Positions 25,904-34,165 of a stretch of DNA of 64,000 nucleotides are shown here, in pieces (the stretch's first letter is position 1; each line of letters begins with the position of its first letter). Under the pieces are notes generated by a model. That model was not told the DNA's origin and made no database searches. It was given only the letters and a program-made list of their open reading frames with translations. The stretch lies in contig JBFXDD010000004.1 in NCBI GenBank assembly GCA_050181465.1, positions 62,001 through 126,000 on the forward strand, read 5' to 3'. A program made the position numbers and the translations under genes. Source of the DNA: JACRLW01 sp050181465. GTDB lineage: Bacteria; Planctomycetota; UBA1135; UBA2386.

Positions 25904-26743
25904 TCAGATCGAGAAGTAGCGGTCGATGTCGCGAACTCCGCCCCCGACCTCGCGCAGTCGCCGCTCGACGAAGTCACGGATTCGGATGTCACCGGTGTTC
26001 CAGATCTCGTCACGCGTTCCGACTTCCGCGACGCGACCGTCGAGGAACACCGCAGCGCGACTCGCGATGCCGAATGCGGACGGAAGATCGTGGGTCACGA
26101 CCACCATCGTGATGCCGAACACCGCGTTCAGCTTCAGGATCAGGTTGTCGATTCCCGCCGCGGTGATGGGGTCGAGTCCGGCGCTCGGTTCATCCAGGAA
26201 GACGATCTCGGGGTCGAGCGCAATCGCGCGGGCGATCGCGGCCCGCTTCTTCATGCCGCCGGACAGCCGGGCCGGAAGCAGGTCCTTCGCGTGCAGGAGT
26301 CCCACCATGTCGAGCTTCATGCGCGCGACCTGGCGGATGACCGAGTTCGGGAGATCCGTGTTCTCGCGCAACGGCAGGGCGACGTTGTCTTCTACGCTCA
26401 GACTCCCGAGCAGCGCACCACCTTGGAACGCGAGGCCGGTTCGCAAGCGCAGCGCATGCAGCGCATCCCGGTCGATCGAGTACGGATCGCGGCCATCGAC
26501 GGACACGTGCCCAGAGGTCGGCGCTTGCAGTCCGCACAGATGACGCAACATCGTGGTCTTGCCGCAGCCCGAAGGTCCCATGATTACGAAGACCTCTCCG
26601 CGCCGCACGGCGAGGTCCACGCCGCGCAGGATCTCGCGGCCGCCCAGGACCGTGGTGATCGCGACGGCGCGGAGGATGTCCTCCGACGGGCGCACCCGCG
26701 CCTTGACCTGCTCGATCAACTCCGGCGCGATCTTGCGACTCAC
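25904..26743 (-). CDS. ABC transporter ATPase (MlaF family)
   Basis: A 279-aa ATPase energising the MCE lipid transporter. Walker A is GPSGCGKTT, the signature is RLSGGMKKR, Walker B is EIVFLDEPSAGLDP, and the switch His lies in VVVTHDLPSA. GGM in the signature and the GLDPITA continuation are typical of MlaF/TtgG/Ttg2A ATPases. The gene starts with GTG at 26743, overlapping the mlaE TGA by four bases (GTGA). The N-terminal ~25 residues before the ABC fold form an acidic and basic helix. The reading frame is open far upstream of this start, but that region lies antisense-shifted over mlaE and is not coding. Confidence 0.94.
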   Translation of the reverse strand: MSRKIAPELIEQVKARVRPSEDILRAVAITTVLGGREILRGVDLAVRRGEVFVIMGPSGCGKTTMLRHLCGLQAPTSGHVSVDGRDPYSIDRDALHALRLRTGLAFQGGALLGSLSVEDNVALPLRENTDLPNSVIRQVARMKLDMVGLLHAKDLLPARLSGGMKKRAAIARAIALDPEIVFLDEPSAGLDPITAAGIDNLILKLNAVFGITMVVVTHDLPSAFGIASRAAVFLDGRVAEVGTRDEIWNTGDIRIRDFVERRLREVGGGVRDIDRYFSI

Positions 26744-27828
26744 GAGAGCACCATGCGCTGCGCGGTGACGAACACCGTGTCGACGACGATCACGAGGAAG
26801 ATGGACAGCACGACCGCGTTCGTGGTGGCGCGTCCGACGCCTTCGCTGCCGCCTTCCACCCGCAGGCCCAGCGCGCAGCCGACGACTCCGACGCAGGCAC
26901 CGAAGGTGATGCACTTGAACGACGCGACGGCAAAGTCGCCCAGCTTCAACGCCGAGGAGAGCTGCTCGCGAAATGCTGCGGGTTCGATGCCGGCGACCAA
27001 CCAGGCGAAGAGCGCGCCGCCGCAGATCGCGACCACGTCGAAGACGATGCCGAGGGCGAGCACCGACATCGCCAACGACAACACCTTCGGGACGACGAGG
27101 AAGCGAGTGGGGTCGATCCCCATCTGCCGCAACGCGTCGATCTCCTCGCTGACCACCATCGATCCCAGTTGCGCCGCGTTGCTGCTGCCCGACCGCGCGG
27201 CGAGAACGATGGCCGTCATGAGGGGCCCGATCTCGGTGAGCACCGACACGCCCACCATGTCCGCCACGTAGATCTCGGCACCCCAGACCCGAAGCTGCAC
27301 CCAGGCCTGCATCGCGAGCACGAGCCCGAGCAGGAAACCGATCAGAACGACGATCGGCAGCGCACCATTCGCCGCGTGATCCAGTTCGATCCCGAGTCGA
27401 TCGAGTCGGATCGGGCGACGACGGAACGGACCGACCACGACGGCGGCCGCACTCTCCCAGGCCGTCATCCCGATGGCCGACAGCGCTTCCAGGAGCGGCA
27501 AGACGGCTCCGCCCACGGCGCGGATCGGATCGCGCTTCGGCGGAACGACCGTGGCGCTCGTCAGGCGCTGCACCGACAGCAACGAGAAGAAGTCGAGCAT
27601 CGGCTGCGACAGGCCCCGCAATCGCACTTCCACCCCTTTGCTGTGCGCCTCGCGCATCCCCTCGACGATCCCCCCGAGTCCGGCCGAGTCGAAGCGCTCC
27701 ACCCTGCTCAAGTCGACGACCACCGGCCCCGCCGCCCCCGCGACCGCCTCCGTCATCCGTTCCGCCGTCGCCGATGCCGTGCCCCGATCGAGCGCGGCGT
27801 CGACCCAGAGAACGGTTGGTGTGGCCAT
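26740..27828 (-). CDS. MlaE-type permease with N-terminal STAS domain
   Basis: A 362-aa inner-membrane permease. Residues 1-95 look like a STAS domain (VVVDLSRVERFDSAGLGGI), found in some MlaE/YrbE proteins as a fused regulator instead of a separate MlaB. The MlaE domain follows with five or so helices and family motifs (GAEIYVADMVGVSVLTEIGPL, the ARSGSSNAAQLGSM loop). The ATG at 27828 has a good ribosome-binding site (GGGGAG) and is the first gene of the operon mlaE-mlaF-mlaD-lipoprotein. The 253 bp upstream is divergent from the TPR lipoprotein gene at 28082 and should hold both promoters. Confidence 0.93.
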   Translation of the reverse strand: MATPTVLWVDAALDRGTASATAERMTEAVAGAAGPVVVDLSRVERFDSAGLGGIVEGMREAHSKGVEVRLRGLSQPMLDFFSLLSVQRLTSATVVPPKRDPIRAVGGAVLPLLEALSAIGMTAWESAAAVVVGPFRRRPIRLDRLGIELDHAANGALPIVVLIGFLLGLVLAMQAWVQLRVWGAEIYVADMVGVSVLTEIGPLMTAIVLAARSGSSNAAQLGSMVVSEEIDALRQMGIDPTRFLVVPKVLSLAMSVLALGIVFDVVAICGGALFAWLVAGIEPAAFREQLSSALKLGDFAVASFKCITFGACVGVVGCALGLRVEGGSEGVGRATTNAVVLSIFLVIVVDTVFVTAQRMVLS

Positions 27829-28081
27829 GGTGGGTACTCCCCATGGCTTCGGACTTTGGGGCGGCATCGCTGAAGTTCGAGCAGGGCCGGGAACGGGGGG
27901 AGCGTGCCGCCTCGGCCCTTCGTCGGGCATTCCGCCAGCCCCGGATTCGCCCCTCCCTTGTGGGCGGCACCTCCACCCCGAACAATCCCCGCTGGTCCGG
28001 CCGCCTCTCACACCCCGCGTTCCGCGCTCGCGCGGAACGCGGCGTCCCACCGTACCGACCCCGCTGCCGACCCCTTCCCCG

Positions 28082-31000
28082 ATGCATCGCACGATCTTCA
28101 CGTTGCTGGCGCTCGCCACGACCGCTTGTTCGTCTCCCAAAGCGCCGACACCCGGACGCGCCGAGACCGACACCACGACCGCCACGACCGCGACGCTCGC
28201 CGACGCCGAACAGTTGCTCCGAGCAGGCGACGCTTACGCAGCCCTCGACGTCACCGACCGGTTGCTGCGTGAAGACCCCGACTCGCGCGCCGCCCGGACA
28301 CTCGCCGCACGCGCGAACTTGCGCCTCGGTCAGAGCGGCGTGAAGAACGCCAACGCCTTCCTCGAGACCGCCGCCCGGCAGTTCGAGTACGCGCTCGGGC
28401 TGGACGGCAACGACGCCGACGCGTGGACCGATCTGGCGCGCGTCCGCCTGATGCTCAGCCGCTTCAGCGATGGCCGCGACGCGGCGATCCGTGCCGCACA
28501 GGCCGCGGAAGCCGCCGGTGCCAAGGCCAAGGTCGGAACCGCACTCCTCGAAGCGGCTGCGAACGAGATGCAGATGTTCGTGGCCGAGCGGAACGCCGAA
28601 CTCAGCGACGGCACCGACAAGCCCGGTGAGGCGTCGATGAAGGCCGGGCTTGCGGTGATCGCGCGGCTGAAGCAAGCGGAGCAGAACGGCGCAAGCCTCG
28701 GCATCACGAAGAAGCGGACCGCGGACGTTCTGCGCTGGCTGGACCGGCCCGCGGAGGCGCTGAACGAGCTGCAGAACGCAGTGCGCGCCGATCCGAACTC
28801 AGTCGAAGCGAACACCTCGTTCCAGGAAGTGTGGTGGCAGATGAACGGCCACCGCGAGTGCGTCGCCGCCTACAAGCAGATGCTGAAAGAGTCGACCTCG
28901 AGCGCGCCGCTGCAGTTCTATCTGGGCCGCGCACAGGTCGCCCTCGCCGACAAGCAACGCACCGACGGTCGCGCGGCCGAAGCGCTCCTCAGCTACCAGG
29001 AAGCGCTCGATACCTGGACTGCCTACCACAAGGCTCGTCCCCAGGATGCGGCGCTCAGCACGCACTGGATGGCCATCTGCGAGCTCTCGCTCGCGCGCGT
29101 CGCACTCGATTCCGGCGACACCAAGACGGCAGAGCAACACTACTACTCGGCCTTCGACGTCGACTCGCGCGTCGCGCAGTTCGACGAGAACGGCTACCCG
29201 CTCATCCGCGACTCCTTCGGCGGCAACTACCTGGGCGGCCTGTCGATGCTCGGTCAGCGTCTCAGCAACGCCGGGAGCGATGACGCGCTCGAGACCGCCC
29301 TCGCCTTCTGGCGCCGTGTCCTCGAGCGTCATCCTGACGCTTTCGGCGCCGCCTACAACAATGCCGCGCTGACCGCTCGCGACCTCGGTGTGAAGATCGC
29401 GGGCGAGAACGACGCCGCGGGTGGACCACAGGCCGTCGAGGCTGCCGTCGGCGATCGCAAGCAACGTCTCGAACGCGCGATGGAACTGTGGGAGACGAGT
29501 TATGCGTGGTACGAGAAGGCGGTTCGCCTGTCGCCCGACGATCCGCGCATCGTCAACGACTGCGGACTGATGCTCATCTACCACCTGCACCGCGACTATG
29601 ACCGCGCACGCGAGCTCTTCGATCGCGCCGCCGTGCTCGGCAAGCAGGAGATCGCTGCCTTGCCGGCCGATGCCGACGAAGGCACGCGGCAGTTCCTCGA
29701 AGAGGCGACCGGCGACGCGCTGCAGAACGTCGGTGTGCTGCTTCAGAATCGCCTCGGTCGCCCGGCCGCCGAGTGGGAGTCTTTCTATCGCGACGCGGTG
29801 AAGTACTACCCCTACCAGCGGCGCGAAGCGGCCCGGCAACTCCGCCTGCTCGAGTCGGGTGTCGACCAAGACAAGCCCGACCCGCGCAAGGCGCAGTTCG
29901 AGAGTGATCGACAGAAGGCCGTCGAGATCGCCAAGACCGGGGACTTCGACGGCGCGCTGACCGTCCTGGACGGCGTGCGGAAGGCGATGAGCGGCTATGC
30001 GCCGTACCACGCTCTGCGCGGCGAGTACTCGCTGCGCCTCGCTCAGCAGATGGCGCAGAACGGCGGCAACGTCGGCACGATCGACGGCCTCTTCGCCGAC
30101 GCCGTCGCGCAGCTCGAACGCGCGGTCGAACTCGACGGCGAACCGGTGGAGTCGCGACAACTGCTCGGCGAAGCCCAGGTCGTCACCGGCAAGTATGCCG
30201 ATGCGGCGAAGACGATGAACTCGCTGATGAGTCACCTGCGCTCGCGCGGGATCAGCGACGTCGCTGCGCTTCGCGCGGCACACGTCACGCGCGCCGAGGC
30301 CGCGGCTCGCGCCTACGTCGAGTCGCAGCAGAGCAGCGACGAGAAGGTGAAGACCGCCGGCAAGGCGATGTTGGATGCAGCCCGCGAGTCGATGCAGGAA
30401 CTCGAGAAAGCGAACACCCTCGACCATCCGCTCTGCGACCTGTGGGTCAATGCGGAGCGCTGGGCGGGGGCGAACGCGCAGGCCCTGGCGGTCATGAAGC
30501 GTTCCTATGAACGCGATCCACGAAACCGCCTGCCGGCATTGGTCGCGTTGGGCGCCGAACTCGGTGACAGCACTCCCGTGATCGAGGCGCTGGCCGAATC
30601 CGAAGACGCGACCACGATCTGGTATCGGGGGCGCGCGCGCTTCGACCGCGGCGTGCAGCACTGGGCGGCCGGCGACGGCAAGGTCGGCGTGGCGGAGTTC
30701 GATCGAGCGATCGAGGACTTCCGCGCTTCGATGGCGGCCAATGCCGGCTTCCGCGAATCCTGCGAGCAGTGGATCGCGCTCTGCCTCGGCCAGAAAGGGA
30801 TCGTGCAGACCAGCATCGACGACCTCGTCGGCGCGCGAGAATCCTTGCTCGCCGCGATGAAGGCTCGTCCGGACCAGTTCACCGCGGATCTCGGCGGCGG
30901 CTCCAGCATTCGTCAGGCCGTGATCGTGCTCGCCGACCGCTACTACGGAAAGAACGACCTCGGCACGGTCACCGAGCTCTATCGTGCCGCCGGGAGCATC

Positions 31001-31501
31001 GCTCCCGACGACGTGCAGATCGCCAACAACGAGGGATTGTTCTGTCGCGATCACGCGACCAACCTGGCGCGCAGCGAACCCAAGCTCGCGACCGAGTTGT
31101 TCGAAGCGAGCTACGCCGCCTATTCGCGCGCCGTCCGGCTGGACCCGGAGAATCCTCGGCTTCTCAATGACTGTGCGGTCATCCTCGTGCACTACCTGGA
31201 TCGCGAAGCGGAGCACGCCGAGACGATGCTGCGCAAGGCTCTCGAGGTCGGCTTGGCGCGGCGAACGAACGATCCGCCCAACGACAAGACCGAGGCCCGC
31301 GATCTCGACGAGGCGATCGGTGATGCCTACGGCAATCTCGGCCGCATGTATTGGCGGATGACCAAGGACCTCGACAAGGCCACCGAGAACTACACGAAGA
31401 GCCTCGAGTTCTATCCCTTCGATCGCCGCGAAGGCACACGTGCGCTGCAGCAGATCGCGAGGCAGAAGGAAGGCAAGGGTAACGGGGAGAACGACAAGTG
31501 A
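28082..31501 (+). CDS. Large TPR lipoprotein
   Basis: An 1,139-aa lipoprotein (signal MHRTIFTLLALATTAC, Cys at residue 16). It is dominated by tetratricopeptide-like helical repeats along its whole length. Typical pairs include ADAEQLLRAGDAYAALDVTDRLL, AVRLSPDDPRIVNDCGLML and AVRLDPENPRLLNDCAVIL. The last two are nearly duplicated blocks (about residues 480-580 and 1,015-1,115), implying an internal duplication. No enzymatic motif is seen; a scaffold role in the cell envelope is inferred. The ATG is set by the signal peptide, with no clear ribosome-binding site. Its TGA overlaps the GTG of the next TPR gene, which shares the LLNDxAVIL block, so the two are likely partners or paralogues. Confidence 0.82.
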   Translation: MHRTIFTLLALATTACSSPKAPTPGRAETDTTTATTATLADAEQLLRAGDAYAALDVTDRLLREDPDSRAARTLAARANLRLGQSGVKNANAFLETAARQFEYALGLDGNDADAWTDLARVRLMLSRFSDGRDAAIRAAQAAEAAGAKAKVGTALLEAAANEMQMFVAERNAELSDGTDKPGEASMKAGLAVIARLKQAEQNGASLGITKKRTADVLRWLDRPAEALNELQNAVRADPNSVEANTSFQEVWWQMNGHRECVAAYKQMLKESTSSAPLQFYLGRAQVALADKQRTDGRAAEALLSYQEALDTWTAYHKARPQDAALSTHWMAICELSLARVALDSGDTKTAEQHYYSAFDVDSRVAQFDENGYPLIRDSFGGNYLGGLSMLGQRLSNAGSDDALETALAFWRRVLERHPDAFGAAYNNAALTARDLGVKIAGENDAAGGPQAVEAAVGDRKQRLERAMELWETSYAWYEKAVRLSPDDPRIVNDCGLMLIYHLHRDYDRARELFDRAAVLGKQEIAALPADADEGTRQFLEEATGDALQNVGVLLQNRLGRPAAEWESFYRDAVKYYPYQRREAARQLRLLESGVDQDKPDPRKAQFESDRQKAVEIAKTGDFDGALTVLDGVRKAMSGYAPYHALRGEYSLRLAQQMAQNGGNVGTIDGLFADAVAQLERAVELDGEPVESRQLLGEAQVVTGKYADAAKTMNSLMSHLRSRGISDVAALRAAHVTRAEAAARAYVESQQSSDEKVKTAGKAMLDAARESMQELEKANTLDHPLCDLWVNAERWAGANAQALAVMKRSYERDPRNRLPALVALGAELGDSTPVIEALAESEDATTIWYRGRARFDRGVQHWAAGDGKVGVAEFDRAIEDFRASMAANAGFRESCEQWIALCLGQKGIVQTSIDDLVGARESLLAAMKARPDQFTADLGGGSSIRQAVIVLADRYYGKNDLGTVTELYRAAGSIAPDDVQIANNEGLFCRDHATNLARSEPKLATELFEASYAAYSRAVRLDPENPRLLNDCAVILVHYLDREAEHAETMLRKALEVGLARRTNDPPNDKTEARDLDEAIGDAYGNLGRMYWRMTKDLDKATENYTKSLEFYPFDRREGTRALQQIARQKEGKGNGENDK

Positions 31502-33138
31502 CCTTCGTCCCGTCTCACGTCCGCGCTCTCGGTCTGCTCGCGATGCTGCTGTCGCCAGCCTGCGTCGGCGCGCAAGAGCCCGCAGCCGGCGAGGTCGCTG
31601 CGCCGCAGGACACCAATGCCATTCGCGAGGCGGCTTTCGCCGCCGAACGGCGCGGCGATCACAGCGCCGCCGCCGACGCATTCCTGAGACTCGCGAAGCT
31701 CGAACCCTCCGATCCAGAGTGGATCGTGCGGGCCGGCGATGACTTGGGCCGAGCCGGGCGAATCGAGGAAGCCCTCGATCTCCTGGCGCAGGCACGCGGT
31801 CGATTCCCCGACGCACTCGCCATCCCGACCATGCTCGCACGCAGCTACGCGCTCATGGCCGACTCGCTGCGGATGCGCAGCGGGCGCGACGTCTCGGTCC
31901 AGTTCTACTACGAGGACGCCGTGCGCACGGCGGACGAAGTGCTCGCCATCGATCCCTCGTCGATCGACGCGTTGGTGGTCCGAGCCTCGAGCCTGCTCGA
32001 ACTGGGTCGCGCGGAGGAGGCCACAACGGCTGCGCGCGCCGCAGTCGCCAAGGACCCCGCGAAGTACACCACGCAGGCACTTCTGGGTCGCATCGTCTTC
32101 GAGCGCTTCCTGTCGCTGCGGCGCACCATCGATGCCGGCCAGGCCGCGGATCCGGCGGAGGCGAAGGCCGCACTCGATGCCCACAAGAAGGACGCCGAGT
32201 CCGCGTTTCGCGCGGCCGCCGCTCTGGACTCCTCGCGCGGCTACCCGCTCGCATCGCTCGGCGATCTTGCGGCGTGGTCGGGCGACCAGAAGACCGCTCT
32301 GGGTCACTACCGCGATGCACTCGCGACCGACCCCTTCGCCAAGGTGAATCACGGCTGGGTTCGCACGGCCTACACCATCGCGGAACGCGAGTCGCTCTAC
32401 AAAGATGCCGTGGAGCGTTATCGCGCACTCGATCGCGCCACCCCGAAGGGCGTTGCCACGTTGCTCTGGTACCTAGGCCAACTCGCCTTCGACCGCGCCA
32501 GCGAGAAGGATGTCGATGCCAAACAACGCACCGAGCTGTTCAAGAGCGCCGCGGAGTACTTCGAAGCCACCACCGAAGCCCTGCCCGACTACGTCGACAC
32601 GGGCTGGTGGATCGTGCAGGCCCGCTACTGGCAGGGAGACGTCGCTGCCGCGACACGCGCAGCGACCGACTTCAGTGCCAAGGCGCCGCGGCGCTTCGCC
32701 GACATGATTCGCGACGACGAAGCCACGCTCGCCATCCTCGCCGGAATGGCCGCCGCGGAGTACGAGGCCGGCCGTCTCGCGGCCAGTCGCGATCTCAATC
32801 AAGTCATCGCCTACGCCCGCGATACGGCCGATGACTGGAACAACTACGCGTTCCTCTGCCGCGAGACCCGCGCCTACGCCGAGAGTCTCATCGGCTACGA
32901 GCGCGCGCTGGAGAAGGAACCGCAGTCACCGCAGCTCTTGAATGACGCCGCGGTCATCCTCCACTACCACCTCGCCAACGAGAAGAACCTCGCTCGCGCG
33001 AAGGAGATGTACGAACAGGCGCTGGTGCACGCGAAGACGCAGCTCGAGTCCGGTGAACTGAAGGGCGATGCGCGGCAACGCGTGGTGATCGCGCAACGCG
33101 ACGCGCGCAACAACCTCGCGGCTCTCAACCGTCGATGA
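31498..33138 (+). CDS. Secreted TPR protein, partner of the upstream TPR lipoprotein
   Basis: A 546-aa protein with a Sec-type signal (VRALGLLAMLLSPACVGAQ), possibly a lipoprotein since a Cys follows SPA. TPR-like helices run from about residue 40 to the end, for example ALDLLAQARGRFPDALAIPTML. A C-terminal block (SPQLLNDAAVILHYHL) resembles the duplicated blocks of the upstream protein, and the two genes overlap by four bases (GTGA), so they look like a coupled paralogous pair. Its 3' end overlaps the convergent NRDE gene by 14 bp. Confidence 0.82.
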   Translation: MTFVPSHVRALGLLAMLLSPACVGAQEPAAGEVAAPQDTNAIREAAFAAERRGDHSAAADAFLRLAKLEPSDPEWIVRAGDDLGRAGRIEEALDLLAQARGRFPDALAIPTMLARSYALMADSLRMRSGRDVSVQFYYEDAVRTADEVLAIDPSSIDALVVRASSLLELGRAEEATTAARAAVAKDPAKYTTQALLGRIVFERFLSLRRTIDAGQAADPAEAKAALDAHKKDAESAFRAAAALDSSRGYPLASLGDLAAWSGDQKTALGHYRDALATDPFAKVNHGWVRTAYTIAERESLYKDAVERYRALDRATPKGVATLLWYLGQLAFDRASEKDVDAKQRTELFKSAAEYFEATTEALPDYVDTGWWIVQARYWQGDVAAATRAATDFSAKAPRRFADMIRDDEATLAILAGMAAAEYEAGRLAASRDLNQVIAYARDTADDWNNYAFLCRETRAYAESLIGYERALEKEPQSPQLLNDAAVILHYHLANEKNLARAKEMYEQALVHAKTQLESGELKGDARQRVVIAQRDARNNLAALNRR

Positions 33139-33859
33139 GACGTCGCGCCAGGTTGCCGTAGTCGCGATAGGGCGCGACGTCCGGCGAACCAGCCGCGTAA
33201 CCCCATTTGAGCGCGCGGATGTCACGCGCCGGCACGGCGATGAGGGAACTCGACACCGTGCCGTAGTCGCCGCCCAACTTGAGTATGCGATGACCCGAGC
33301 GTGATCCGGTGTCGAGCAGGTGTTCACGCAGGATCGCGAGGCGGTCATCCAGCGGGAGCCGCGGCGCACAGGCGCGTTCCAGACCGGGGAGTTCGAGTTC
33401 ACCGAGGCGGTGCTCGTTGCTGATTACCAGAGCGCCACCCACCACTTCGTGCTCGTCCAACACACCGTGGACGTGCGCGAAGACATGAGTCTGCTTGCCG
33501 TCGCTCACGATGAGTTGAAAGCCGTCGAAGACGGCGCGCTGAACCGCCTCGCGCACCGCGCTCACGGCACTCGCGACGGAATCGCATTCGGCCGCCAGAT
33601 GCGGGAGCGTGCCGCGACTACGCGCACCCGAGCGACGCGGCACACCGGCGAGATTCGTGAGTCCGGCGAACAAGCCACGCTCGCCGACCGCGAGCCAGGT
33701 GCCCCCGGCACGCCGATCTCTCGGCGACAGCACGCGCATCCGCTCCCCGACGAACAACCCCGGCGGTGCCGAAGGTCGATCGCGCTGCTCGTCGCGGTTG
33801 CCGGCGACGATCACGGGCCAGTCCGGGTCCACGCCGGCCAAGAGGATCAAGAGACACAT
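33125..33859 (-). CDS. NRDE/Tango2-family protein
   Basis: A 244-aa protein starting MCLL, with the invariant N-terminal Cys of the NRDE (Tango2) family, exposed once Met is removed. The diagnostic motif VIVAGNRDEQRDRPS (residues about 16-31) is followed by GGTWLAVGERGLFAGLTN, as in NRDE proteins from bacteria to humans. The biochemical function is not settled; eukaryotic TANGO2 affects heme and lipid handling. The start at 33859 is chosen because it puts the Cys at position 2; the in-frame extension upstream is not expected. It is divergent from the SLOG gene, and repeat copy B occupies much of the shared intergenic region. Confidence 0.9.
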   Translation of the reverse strand: MCLLILLAGVDPDWPVIVAGNRDEQRDRPSAPPGLFVGERMRVLSPRDRRAGGTWLAVGERGLFAGLTNLAGVPRRSGARSRGTLPHLAAECDSVASAVSAVREAVQRAVFDGFQLIVSDGKQTHVFAHVHGVLDEHEVVGGALVISNEHRLGELELPGLERACAPRLPLDDRLAILREHLLDTGSRSGHRILKLGGDYGTVSSSLIAVPARDIRALKWGYAAGSPDVAPYRDYGNLARRLIDG

Positions 33860-33956
33860 GAGTTCACGGGATACTAACCAGACGCAGGAAGGATCCCGAT
33901 GTCGACGATTCTCGCCGTCGTCCCTCACGCGAGCATGCGCGCGTGACGCACGGCGC

Positions 33957-34138
33957 TAGCCCGGATGATTCGTGAACGTCGTCGCGAGATCGCCGCAGGT
34001 CGATGTCCGGCAAGGAGCTGCGTCGGTCGACGACCGAAGCGTAGCTGTAGCTACGCTGCCAGGGAGGAGCCGACGTAGCGACGACGCCGGGCGCGACTTG
34101 TGGCGATCGCAGCAGACGTTCACGAATAGTCCGGGCTA
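33957..34138 (+). repeat. TA-flanked palindromic repeat, copy B
   Basis: A 182-bp copy with TAGCCCGGATGATTCGTGAA at the left end and its mirror at the right end (CACGAATAGTCCGGGCTA). The interior is itself partly palindromic, with GCGTAGCTGTAGCTACGC near the centre. It sits in the 306-bp intergenic region between the divergent NRDE and SLOG genes, so it lies in their promoter zone. Confidence 0.9.
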
Positions 34139-34165
34139 ACATCCAGCGCCCCCGCAGGTCAAGGA

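Noticed and set aside
26744..28675. N-terminal extension of the MlaF frame over mlaE
   Set aside because: The extension is Arg/Gly-rich and lies in another frame of the mlaE gene; the GTG at 26743 gives a normal-length ATPase.
28799..31840. Long minus-strand frame opposite the TPR lipoprotein
   Set aside because: No domains, biased composition, and it is antisense to a convincing TPR gene.
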